In this document: positions 57,724 to 64,000 of the stretch, one piece after another
How the letters are laid out: the number at the start of each line of letters is the position of its first letter
How positions within the stretch are numbered: the first letter of the stretch is position 1
Source: Streptomyces phaeoluteigriseus
GTDB taxonomy: Bacteria > Actinomycetota > Actinomycetes > Streptomycetales > Streptomycetaceae
Assembly (NCBI RefSeq): GCF_001896135.2
Contig: NZ_MPOH02000011.1
Coordinates: forward strand, 1,045,584-1,109,583
Direction of reading: 5' to 3'
DNA length: 64,000 nt
Notes under the pieces: model-generated
The model's input: the letters and a program-made list of their open reading frames with translations, nothing else
What the model was told of the DNA's origin: nothing
The model's database searches: none
Made by a program: the position numbers and the translations under genes

Positions 57724-58560
57724 ATGGCCGCTTCCCGCCCGGCCCCGCGGCCGACCGCCGATGTCTGCGCCTGGCGCCCGCAGGTGCCGGGTGTCGTGGA
57801 GGTCTTCCACGCGCACTTCACCGGGTACGCCTATCCGATGCACGTGCACGAGGCGTGGACGCTGCTCATCGTCGACGACGGGGCCGTACGGTACGACCTC
57901 GACCGGCACGAGCACGGCACCCCGCACGACACGGTGTCGCTGTTGCCGCCGCACGTGCCGCACAACGGCTCCGCCGTCACCCCGGACGGTTTCCGCAAGC
58001 GGGTGCTGTACCTCGACGCGAGCGTGCTCGGCGAGGAGCTGATCGGGCCGGCGGTGGACGGGCCCGATCTGCGGGATCCGGTGCTGCGGCGGCGGGTGGG
58101 CCAGCTGCACGGCGCGCTGTCCCGGCCCGGCGACGAGTTGGAGGCCGACAGCCGGCTGACGTTCATCGGCGAGCGGTTGCGCGGCCTGCTGCGGCCGGGT
58201 CAGGCCGTACGGCCGCAGCATCGCGACCCCGTGCTGGCGCGCCGGTTGCGGGAGTTGCTCGACGCGCGCGTGACGGAGGGGCTGACGCTCGACACGGCGG
58301 CCGGGCTGCTCCAGGCGCATCCGGCGCATCTGGTGCGGGCGTTCAGCGGGGCGTACGGCATCGCCCCGCACCGGTATCTGACCGCCCGCCGGGTGGACCG
58401 GGCCCGTCGGCTGCTGCTCGACGGGCTGCCGGCGGGCGACGTGGCGGTGGCCGCGGGCTTCTACGACCAGGCGCATCTCACCCGGCACTTCCGCAGGTTG
58501 GTGGGGGTGACGCCGGGGCGGTACGGCTCCGCGCCCGCCCCGGCGGCTGCCGCTACCTGA
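57724..58560 (+). CDS. AraC-family transcriptional regulator
   Basis: A 278-residue regulator: N-terminal cupin (FHAHFTGYAYPMHVHEAWTL, SLLPPHVPHNGSAVT) with His residues typical of ligand-sensing AraC domains, and C-terminal double HTH (LDTAAGLLQAHPAHLVRAFS, GDVAVAAGFYDQAHLTRHFR, VGVTPGRYG). ATG 57724 has TACGTT (57712-57717) six bases upstream, so it is likely leaderless. Likely controls the divergent DUF2000 gene. Its 3' end overlaps the convergent secreted-protein gene by eight bases. Confidence 0.9.
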   Translation: MAASRPAPRPTADVCAWRPQVPGVVEVFHAHFTGYAYPMHVHEAWTLLIVDDGAVRYDLDRHEHGTPHDTVSLLPPHVPHNGSAVTPDGFRKRVLYLDASVLGEELIGPAVDGPDLRDPVLRRRVGQLHGALSRPGDELEADSRLTFIGERLRGLLRPGQAVRPQHRDPVLARRLRELLDARVTEGLTLDTAAGLLQAHPAHLVRAFSGAYGIAPHRYLTARRVDRARRLLLDGLPAGDVAVAAGFYDQAHLTRHFRRLVGVTPGRYGSAPAPAAAAT

Positions 58561-59359
58561 CGTCGACGTAGTCGCCGGCCGCGGAGGCGCCACCGGTCGT
58601 GGCGGTCTCACCGAAGGTCCAGCGCCAGTAGCCGTCGGCGTTCGCGGTGACCGTGGTCCGCAGGTGGCCCGCCGAGTCGGCGTTGACGATCCTGACGGTG
58701 GAGTAGGTGCTCGTGCCCGCCTTGCGGAACTGGAGTTTCGCCGCCTTGCCGCCGTAGCCGACGTAGGCGTGCTTGACCCAGTCCGCGCGGGTGAGGCGGC
58801 CGGTGACGGTGAGGGTCTTGCCCTTGACGACCGGTTCCGGGGAGGCGTTGGCGGTGGCCTTCGCTCCGCGCTTGATCTGCGTGCTGCCGAGGCCGGTCAG
58901 GTATTCCTGGCTCTTGAGGCGGTCGTCCGCCGTCCAGACCATCGCGTTGAAGGCGACCTTCCAGGTGGTGGCGTCACCGTTGGAGTCCAGGCGGTACGGC
59001 GGGTCGATGAAGAAGTCGCCCGTGCAGTTCGCGGCGCGCGAGCCGTCCTCGTTGCAGGTGATGAGACCCATCCAGATGCCGCCGCTGACGAAGCCCTTGG
59101 CGGCGGTGGTGTCGTGGCGGTGGAGGAAGGGGTTCGCGTCGATCGTGGCGAGCGAGTGGCCCGCGGGCCAGGTCACGCGGAAGCTGACGCCGGGGCGTAC
59201 TTCCTGGGTGGTGCCGACGACGATGGGCCTGCCGCCGTTGACGACCACGTCGGACACCGTGATGCCGGTGTCCGCCGCCTCCGCGGCCGGTGCGGTGAAC
59301 GCCGTCAGGGCGAGCGCTCCCGCGACCGCGGCCACGGTGGTGGATCTGCCTGCGCGCAT
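58553..59359 (-). CDS. Secreted protein of unknown function
   Basis: A 268-residue protein with a clear signal peptide (RAGRSTTVAAVAGALALTAF to APAAEA). The mature part has two halves: residues about 30-150 with a probable disulfide (LITCNEDGSRAANCTGDFFI) and 160-268 with Ig-like strands (VVKGKTLTVTGRLTRADWV, KLQFRKAGTSTYSTV, VTANADGYWRWTFGE), as in streptomycete calcium- or wall-associated repeat proteins. No catalytic motif. Monocistronic. Confidence 0.78.
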   Translation of the reverse strand: MRAGRSTTVAAVAGALALTAFTAPAAEAADTGITVSDVVVNGGRPIVVGTTQEVRPGVSFRVTWPAGHSLATIDANPFLHRHDTTAAKGFVSGGIWMGLITCNEDGSRAANCTGDFFIDPPYRLDSNGDATTWKVAFNAMVWTADDRLKSQEYLTGLGSTQIKRGAKATANASPEPVVKGKTLTVTGRLTRADWVKHAYVGYGGKAAKLQFRKAGTSTYSTVRIVNADSAGHLRTTVTANADGYWRWTFGETATTGGASAAGDYVDVR

Positions 59360-59421
59360 GCGCGACCTCTTTCTCCGGTGGGGATCAGGTCGCGGCAGGC
59401 TAACAGCAGGTCAGCAGGGGT

Positions 59422-59955
59422 CTACTCGCTGGGTCGTTGGGTCAGGTTGCGGAACGCGTCGAGGTTGCGGGTCGACTCGCCGCGGGAGACGCGCCAGGCG
59501 TACTCCTTGCGGATCGCGGAGGCGAACCCCAGCTCCAGCAGGGTGTTGAAGGCGCCGTCGGCGGCCTCCAGCACCTGGCCGAGGAGCCGGTCGGTGTCCT
59601 CCGGCGTGACCGTGGAGAGCGGGAGGCGGGCGGTGACGTAGACGTCGCCGAGGGGGTCGACGGCGTAGCTCACGCCGTACAGCTTGAGGTTGCGCTCCAG
59701 GAGCCAGCGGTGGACGCCCGCCTCGTTCTCGTCGGGGTGACGGATGACGAAGGCGTTCAGCGACAGGGAATGGCGGCCGACGATCAGGGAGACGGTCGTC
59801 CTCAGCTTGCGGGTGCCGGGAAGCTGGACGACGTAGTTGCCGGGCTCGGGGCTCTCCCACTCCAGCTCGGCGTCCTTCAGGACGTCCTCGACGACCCGCG
59901 CGGCACTCTGCTCGCCGTCGCTCCTGCCCGCACCACCGATGTTGGCCTCACCCAT
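59422..59955 (-). CDS. YbjN domain protein
   Basis: A 177-residue protein with the YbjN (T3SS-chaperone-like) fold: VVEDVLKDAELEWESPEPGN, LNAFVIRHPDENEAGVHRWL, LYGVSYAVDPLGDVYVTARL, LPLSTVTPEDTDRLLGQVLE. In actinomycetes this gene follows mshA; its role is unknown. TACGCT (minus strand, 59962-59967) lies six bases before ATG 59955, so it may also be made from its own leaderless mRNA, even though it overlaps the mshA 3' end by eight bases. Confidence 0.85.
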   Translation of the reverse strand: MGEANIGGAGRSDGEQSAARVVEDVLKDAELEWESPEPGNYVVQLPGTRKLRTTVSLIVGRHSLSLNAFVIRHPDENEAGVHRWLLERNLKLYGVSYAVDPLGDVYVTARLPLSTVTPEDTDRLLGQVLEAADGAFNTLLELGFASAIRKEYAWRVSRGESTRNLDAFRNLTQRPSE

Positions 59956-61285
59956 GCTGGGAGCGTACGTGACGGCGGTGGGACTGTACGGCGGCCGTGT
60001 AGACGTCGGCGGTGGCGGCGGCCGCCGTGTCCCAGCCGAAGGACTGCGCGTGCCGGGCGGCGGCCGCGCCCATGCGTGCGGGCAGCTCCGGGTGGTCGGC
60101 GAGTTGTGCGAGCACGCGCGCGTAGCGGGCCGGTTCGTGGCCCTGCACCAGGAAGCCGGTCTCGCCGTCGCGGACGGCCACCGGCAGCCCGCCGACCGAG
60201 GCCGCGAGCACGGGGGTGCCGGTGGCCTGGGCCTCTATGGCGACCAGCCCGAACGACTCGCTGTACGAGGGCACGACGAGGACGGACGCGGCCCGGAACC
60301 AGTCCGCGAGCTGGTCCTGCCCGACGGGCGGACGGAACCGTACGACGTCGGAGATGCCGAGGCGGGCGGCGAGCTTCTGGAGGCCCTCCGGCTTGGCGAG
60401 ACCGCTGCCGCTGGGGCCGCCGACGACCGGCACGACCAGCTTGGACCGCAGGTCGGGGCGCTGGTCGAGGAGGACGGCGACGGCGCGCAGCAGCACGTCG
60501 GGGGCCTTGAGCGGCTGGATACGGCCGGCGAACAGCGGGATCAGGGCGTCCTGCGGGAGGTCCAGGCGAGCGCGGGCGGCGGCGCGGCCGTCGGCCGGGC
60601 GGAAGCGGTCGAGGTTGACTCCGGGGTGGACGACGGCGATCTTGCCGGGTTCGGCGCCGTAGTGCCGGGCGAGTTCGTCGGCCTCCTCCGCGGTGTTGGC
60701 GATGAGGCGGTCGGCGGCGGCGACGATCTGCATCTCGCCGATGACGCGGGCGGCGGGCTCGGGGGTGTCGCCGTCGGCGAGGTTGGCGTTCTTGACCTTG
60801 GCCATGGTGTGCATGGCGTGCACCAGGGGGGTGCCCCAGCGCTGGGCGGCGAGCCAGCCGACGTGGCCGGAGAGCCAGTAGTGCGAGTGGACGAGGTCGT
60901 AGTGGCCGGGGCGGTGGCCGGCCCAGGCCTGCATCACGCCGTGCGTGAAGGCGCAGAGCTGCGCGGGCAGCTCCTCCTTGGCGAGGCCCTCGTAGGGGCC
61001 GGCGTCGATGTGCCGGACGAGGACGCCGGGCGCCAGCTCGACGGTGGGCGGGAGGCCGCCGGTGGTGGCCCGCGTGAAGATCTCGACCTCGATGTTGATC
61101 GCCGCGAGGCGCTGGGCCAGCTCCACGATGTATACGTTCATGCCGCCGGCGTCGCCGGTACCGGGCTGGTGCAGGGGTGAGGTGTGCACGGAGAGCATGG
61201 CGACACGCCGGGGACGGCGGTGCAGTCGCAGTCGTGGGGGTGCCGCCGAAGAGCGACGCCCGAGCCTGCTGACGTACTGGCTCAC
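59948..61285 (-). CDS. mshA: D-inositol-3-phosphate glycosyltransferase (mycothiol synthesis)
   Basis: A 445-residue GT-B/GT4 enzyme that joins UDP-GlcNAc to inositol-3-phosphate, the first step of mycothiol synthesis. MLSVHTSPLHQPGTGDAGGM and NVYIVELAQRLA form the acceptor site; LVHSHYWLSGHVGWLAAQRW, HPGVNLDRFRP and PSYSESFGLVAIEAQATGTP (donor EX7E motif) follow. GTG 61285 is chosen, with AGGAGGAAAC nine bases upstream. Coupled to the YbjN gene. Confidence 0.95.
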   Translation of the reverse strand: MSQYVSRLGRRSSAAPPRLRLHRRPRRVAMLSVHTSPLHQPGTGDAGGMNVYIVELAQRLAAINIEVEIFTRATTGGLPPTVELAPGVLVRHIDAGPYEGLAKEELPAQLCAFTHGVMQAWAGHRPGHYDLVHSHYWLSGHVGWLAAQRWGTPLVHAMHTMAKVKNANLADGDTPEPAARVIGEMQIVAAADRLIANTAEEADELARHYGAEPGKIAVVHPGVNLDRFRPADGRAAARARLDLPQDALIPLFAGRIQPLKAPDVLLRAVAVLLDQRPDLRSKLVVPVVGGPSGSGLAKPEGLQKLAARLGISDVVRFRPPVGQDQLADWFRAASVLVVPSYSESFGLVAIEAQATGTPVLAASVGGLPVAVRDGETGFLVQGHEPARYARVLAQLADHPELPARMGAAAARHAQSFGWDTAAAATADVYTAAVQSHRRHVRSQHG

Positions 61286-61510
61286 GTGGCGTTTCCTCCT
61301 TGCTGCGGGCATGCCGGACGGAGGGTGTGGGGCGCCCTCCAAGGGGGTCCAACGCGGGAACCAGGCATTCCCATTCCGTACGGATGTGCGGCGGGGCGGT
61401 TTTTGCCTGGTCATTACCGTTTGTCGCTCAACCGTTCGAGGGCGGAGGGCGTCCGGGGCGCCTGTGGCCGGTGGGGCTTCCCCCGCCGGGTACCGCCTAC
61501 GCTCGTGGGC

Positions 61511-62365
61511 ATGTCCCCCCGCACGCCGCCCCTCCCCCACTCCCGGCTTCGCCCGAGCGGGGGGACCCCCGTCGTGGGCACGGTCACGCGCGGGACCACC
61601 AACCCCAACCGGCTGCGCCGCATGGACCGCTGGATCGTCGCGGTCCACGGCGCCGAGCTGCGCCGCGCCGCCGACCCCGTCGCCGTCGACCTCGGCTACG
61701 GCGCCGCGCCCTGGACGGCCGTCGAGCTGCTGTCCCGGCTGCGGTCCGTCGCCCCGCACACGCGCGTGGTGGGCGTGGAGATCGAACCGGCCCGGGTCAC
61801 CGCGGCGAAGCCGTACGAACGCGATGGCCTCGCCTTCCGGCACGGCGGCTTCGAGGTCCCGGTGACACGGCCGCCGCACCTCATCCGCGCCGCCAACGTG
61901 CTGCGCCAGTACGACGAGGACCAGGTCGCCGCGGTCTGGGAGCGGCTGTGCGCCCGGCTCGCCCCCGCCGACCCCGCGCGAGGGTCACGGGGCGGACTGC
62001 TCGTCGAGGGGACGTGCGACGAGATCGGGCGGCGGCACGTGTGGGTGGCGCTCGGCCCGGAGGGCCCGCGCACGGTCACCTTCGCGACCCGGCTGGGGTC
62101 GCTGGAGCGCCCCTCGGACCTGGCGGAACGGCTCCCGAAGGCGCTGATCCACCGCAATGTGCCCGGCGAACCGGTGCACGCCTTCCTGCGCGACTTCGAC
62201 CGCGCCTGGGCCGCTGCCGCGCCGTACGCCTCCTACGGCGCCCGCCAGCGATGGATCCGCACGGCGCGGGCCCTCACCGCCGACTGGCCGGTGACGGACG
62301 GGCCGGTGCGGTGGCGGCAGGGGGAAGTGACCGTGACGTGGGGGGCGTTGGCGCCTCGCGGGTAG
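61511..62365 (+). CDS. SAM-dependent methyltransferase-like protein
   Basis: A 284-residue protein with a class I methyltransferase core: DPVAVDLGYGAAPWTAVELL (motif I-like), VVGVEIEPARVTAAKP (motif II) and LIRAANVLRQYDEDQVAAVW. The C-terminal half is not conserved in named families. TACGCT (61498-61503) lies seven bases before ATG 61511, a leaderless start. Residues 7-22 (PLPHSRLRPSGGTPVV) are encoded by a dispersed palindrome, so the native N-terminus may be the downstream GTVTRGTTNPNRLRRMDRW part. Confidence 0.8.
   Translation: MSPRTPPLPHSRLRPSGGTPVVGTVTRGTTNPNRLRRMDRWIVAVHGAELRRAADPVAVDLGYGAAPWTAVELLSRLRSVAPHTRVVGVEIEPARVTAAKPYERDGLAFRHGGFEVPVTRPPHLIRAANVLRQYDEDQVAAVWERLCARLAPADPARGSRGGLLVEGTCDEIGRRHVWVALGPEGPRTVTFATRLGSLERPSDLAERLPKALIHRNVPGEPVHAFLRDFDRAWAAAAPYASYGARQRWIRTARALTADWPVTDGPVRWRQGEVTVTWGALAPRG
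61533..61573 (+). repeat. Dispersed palindrome in methyltransferase 5' end
   Basis: CCCACTCCCGGCTTCGCCCG followed by AGCGGGGGGACCCC is a palindrome I recognise from memory as a widespread Streptomyces intergenic repeat; here it is translated in frame. Confidence 0.6.
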
Positions 62366-62828
62366 CGACCAGGAAGCGTGCCCGGTGTGGGGAGCGGGTT
62401 CGGGGCTGGGTGAGCGGTGCGCATATGGAACCGGGTGCGGAACCCGGGTGCCGAACGTGGGTGCGGAACCCGCCTGCGGAACCCGCGTGCAGGGCAGCCG
62501 CAAGTGCCGAACGCGGATGGATCCTCTCCCCCGGAGACGCCTCGTTCCCCTCCGGCACCTCCAACCGCTCCCGCTCCCGCTCCCGGTCCCGCTCCCGCTC
62601 CCGCTCCCGCTCCCGGTCCCGGTCCCGGTCCCGGTCTCGGTCCCGGTCTCGGTCCCGGTCTCGGTCTCGGGAACGATCCCCGTGAGGCGTTCGTCACAGA
62701 GAAGGGGAGATCGTCATGTCGGGGTGGGGGCGAAGGGAAGGACTACCTCTGTCGTTTTCCGTCGTGGCGTGGCACGATCCCCCGGGCGACCGTAAGTTAC
62801 TGACGGTAAATCAGCTTTGGGGGACGTT
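62366..62828. other. Repeat-filled gap before NlpC/P60 gene
   Basis: About 460 bases. Left part (62425-62515) has imperfect copies of GTGCGGAACCCG; middle is the hexamer array; right part (62690-62828) is the leader of the next gene with GGGGGAC as ribosome site. No gene recognised; it does not show the conserved c-di-AMP riboswitch blocks. Confidence 0.5.
62565..62669 (+). repeat. Hexanucleotide array, about 17 copies
   Basis: CCGCTC, CCGGTC and CGGTCT variants in exact 6-bp register over 105 bases. Frames give RSRSRS or PAPAPG strings. The gradient from CCGCTC (left) through CCGGTC to CGGTCT (right) suggests stepwise expansion. Confidence 0.95.
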
Positions 62829-63929
62829 ATGGGTACGGGCAAGCGCAGCCTGCTCGCGGCGGCCGTGACCGTGGTCTGCGCGGTCACCGTCCTGGCGGTG
62901 CCGGGCACGGCGTTCGCGAGTCCCAGCCCCACGCCGGCCCCGTCGACGGCACCGACGACGGCCCCCGACCTGACGGCACCGCCCGCGACCAACGAGGACC
63001 TCGAAGCGGTCCGCGAGAAGCTCGACGAGCTGTACCACGACGCGGCCGTCGCCACCGACGCCTACAACGCGGCCGAGGAGCAGGCGAAGAAGCAGTCCGC
63101 GGCGCTGGTCGAACTGGCGAAGAAGATCGTCGCGGGCCGCGAGAAGCTGGACGACCTGAAGGACCGCGCCGGCGCCGCGGCCCGCTCCCAGTACCGCGGC
63201 GGCGGCCTCCCCGACGAAGCACAACTGCTGCTCAGCGACGACCCGGGCGACTTCCTCGACGGCGCGGGCCGGGTGATCCAGGGTCAGCGGGCCACCAAGG
63301 GCCTGCTCGGCGAAATGACCCGCACCCAGGAGGACTTGGAGCAGTACACCAAGGACGCCTCCGCCCAGTGGCAGAGACTGGAGAACAACCGCAAGGCCAA
63401 GGCCACCGCCCAGCAGAAGATCGAGAAGCAGATCGCGGCGGCCGAGAAGCTCGAGTCCACGCTGGAGAAGGAGGAGAAGGAGCGCCTCGCCCGGCTCCAG
63501 GAACAGGCCGCGCAGAAGGCGCAGACCGCGTGGCTGGACACCGGGATACTCGACGGCGCCACCACCGGCGAGGCCACCGCGCAAGGCGCGCGGGCCGTCC
63601 GGTACGCCACCGCGCAGATCGGCAAGCCGTACGTGTGGGGCGCCGAGGGGCCGGACACCTTCGACTGCTCCGGCCTGACCTCCCAGGCCTGGGCGGGCGC
63701 CGGCGTCGCCATCCCGCGCACCTCGCAGGAGCAGTGGCGGCAGCTGAAGCAGGTCGCCGTCAAGGACATGCGCCCCGGTGACCTGATCATCTACTTCGAC
63801 GACGCCAGCCATGTCGCGATGTACGTCGGCGACGGCACGATGGTCCACGCCCCCCGCCCCGGCCGGACGGTCACCCTCGCGGGGGCGGGCTCGATGCCGA
63901 TCCTCGGCGTGGTGCGGCCCGGCGCGTAG
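62829..63929 (+). CDS. Secreted NlpC/P60 peptidoglycan endopeptidase
   Basis: A 366-residue wall hydrolase. Signal peptide (SLLAAAVTVVCAVTVLAVPG, cut after AFA), Pro/Thr linker, a long coiled coil (residues about 55-235, rich in AEEQAKKQSAALVELAKKIV-type helices), then the NlpC/P60 domain: Cys in PDTFDCSGLTSQAW, His in DASHVAMYVGDG and the third polar residue in VHAPRPG. It would cut the gamma-D-Glu to diamino-acid bond. ATG 62829 follows GGGGGAC; the four extra residues from 62817 are unlikely. Confidence 0.93.
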   Translation: MGTGKRSLLAAAVTVVCAVTVLAVPGTAFASPSPTPAPSTAPTTAPDLTAPPATNEDLEAVREKLDELYHDAAVATDAYNAAEEQAKKQSAALVELAKKIVAGREKLDDLKDRAGAAARSQYRGGGLPDEAQLLLSDDPGDFLDGAGRVIQGQRATKGLLGEMTRTQEDLEQYTKDASAQWQRLENNRKAKATAQQKIEKQIAAAEKLESTLEKEEKERLARLQEQAAQKAQTAWLDTGILDGATTGEATAQGARAVRYATAQIGKPYVWGAEGPDTFDCSGLTSQAWAGAGVAIPRTSQEQWRQLKQVAVKDMRPGDLIIYFDDASHVAMYVGDGTMVHAPRPGRTVTLAGAGSMPILGVVRPGA

Positions 63930-64000
63930 GGCACCGGGTGGGTGGCCGCGTGCGACGGCGGGCGGTCGCCGAACCCGACGTACGGCCCGCGTGACCACGG

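Noticed and set aside
62690..62828. c-di-AMP (ydaO) riboswitch upstream of the NlpC/P60 gene
   Set aside because: Such riboswitches precede some actinobacterial wall hydrolases, but the conserved sequence blocks are not seen here.

Overview
The window reads as a piece of Streptomyces chromosome. G+C is very high and third positions are almost all G or C. GTG starts are common. Gene order matches, from memory, the S. coelicolor region around SCO4200-SCO4310. Marker genes fit this: mycothiol glycosyltransferase mshA, msiK, a CdgB-type diguanylate cyclase, the phoU/phoRP divergon, carD-ispDF, and a stand-alone CIRCE-controlled groEL. One tRNA gene, tRNA-Thr(TGT), lies on the minus strand. There is no rRNA, CRISPR array, prophage or complete insertion sequence. 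One 188-bp MITE-like element is present.

Layout. 1-8.4 kb: HD hydrolase (partial), a fused isomerase-like/acetyltransferase protein, a MurNAc recycling set (RpiR-type regulator, murQ, PTS EIIBC), an MFS remnant and an old-yellow-enzyme reductase. 8.6-13 kb: groEL with four CIRCE half-sites, cold-shock protein, MoaD/ThiS-like carrier and thrC. 13.3-17.7 kb: glucosyl-3-phosphoglycerate synthase and trehalose genes otsA and otsB. 17.7-22.4 kb: an orphan sugar-binding lipoprotein divergent from nagK-nagA under DasR-like sites, then a PfkB kinase. 22.4-30.1 kb: a CBM-like surface protein, cdgB, flavin reductase, acetyltransferases, ArfB-like hydrolase, TerD and an ArsR-type regulator. 30.1-39.7 kb: accessory, repeat-rich stretch with an M1 peptidase, pentapeptide protein, several oxidoreductases and small membrane proteins. 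39.8-49.4 kb: tRNA-Thr, msiK, a nucleotidyltransferase, DoxX protein, rlmB, cysS, ispF, ispD, carD. 50-55.6 kb: lipoprotein, phoP, phoR, phoU, a Cys-rich peptide, a nickel-binding-type protein, gpmA. 55.8-63.9 kb: MFS exporter, DUF2000/AraC pair, secreted protein, YbjN protein, mshA, methyltransferase, NlpC/P60 endopeptidase.

Many of the genes serve carbon, amino-sugar and cell-wall turnover: MurNAc recycling, GlcNAc-6-P deacetylation, the shared sugar-ABC ATPase MsiK, trehalose synthesis and a wall endopeptidase. Phosphate control and isoprenoid synthesis are also present.

Two window-wide features stand out. First, six genes (rpiR, otsB, the 32.5-kb gene, the 42-kb nucleotidyltransferase, phoR, phoP) show apparent single G/C deletions, mostly in or beside G/C runs, seven events in all. 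In every case adding back the missing bases restores a length divisible by three. Either the consensus has indel errors or several genes, including phoP, are broken. Second, short tandem repeats are unusually dense (about 17 loci with units of 5-34 bp), most packed between genes. About eighteen genes also have a TANNNT -10 box 6-7 bp before the start codon, suggesting leaderless mRNAs; these boxes settle several start choices.
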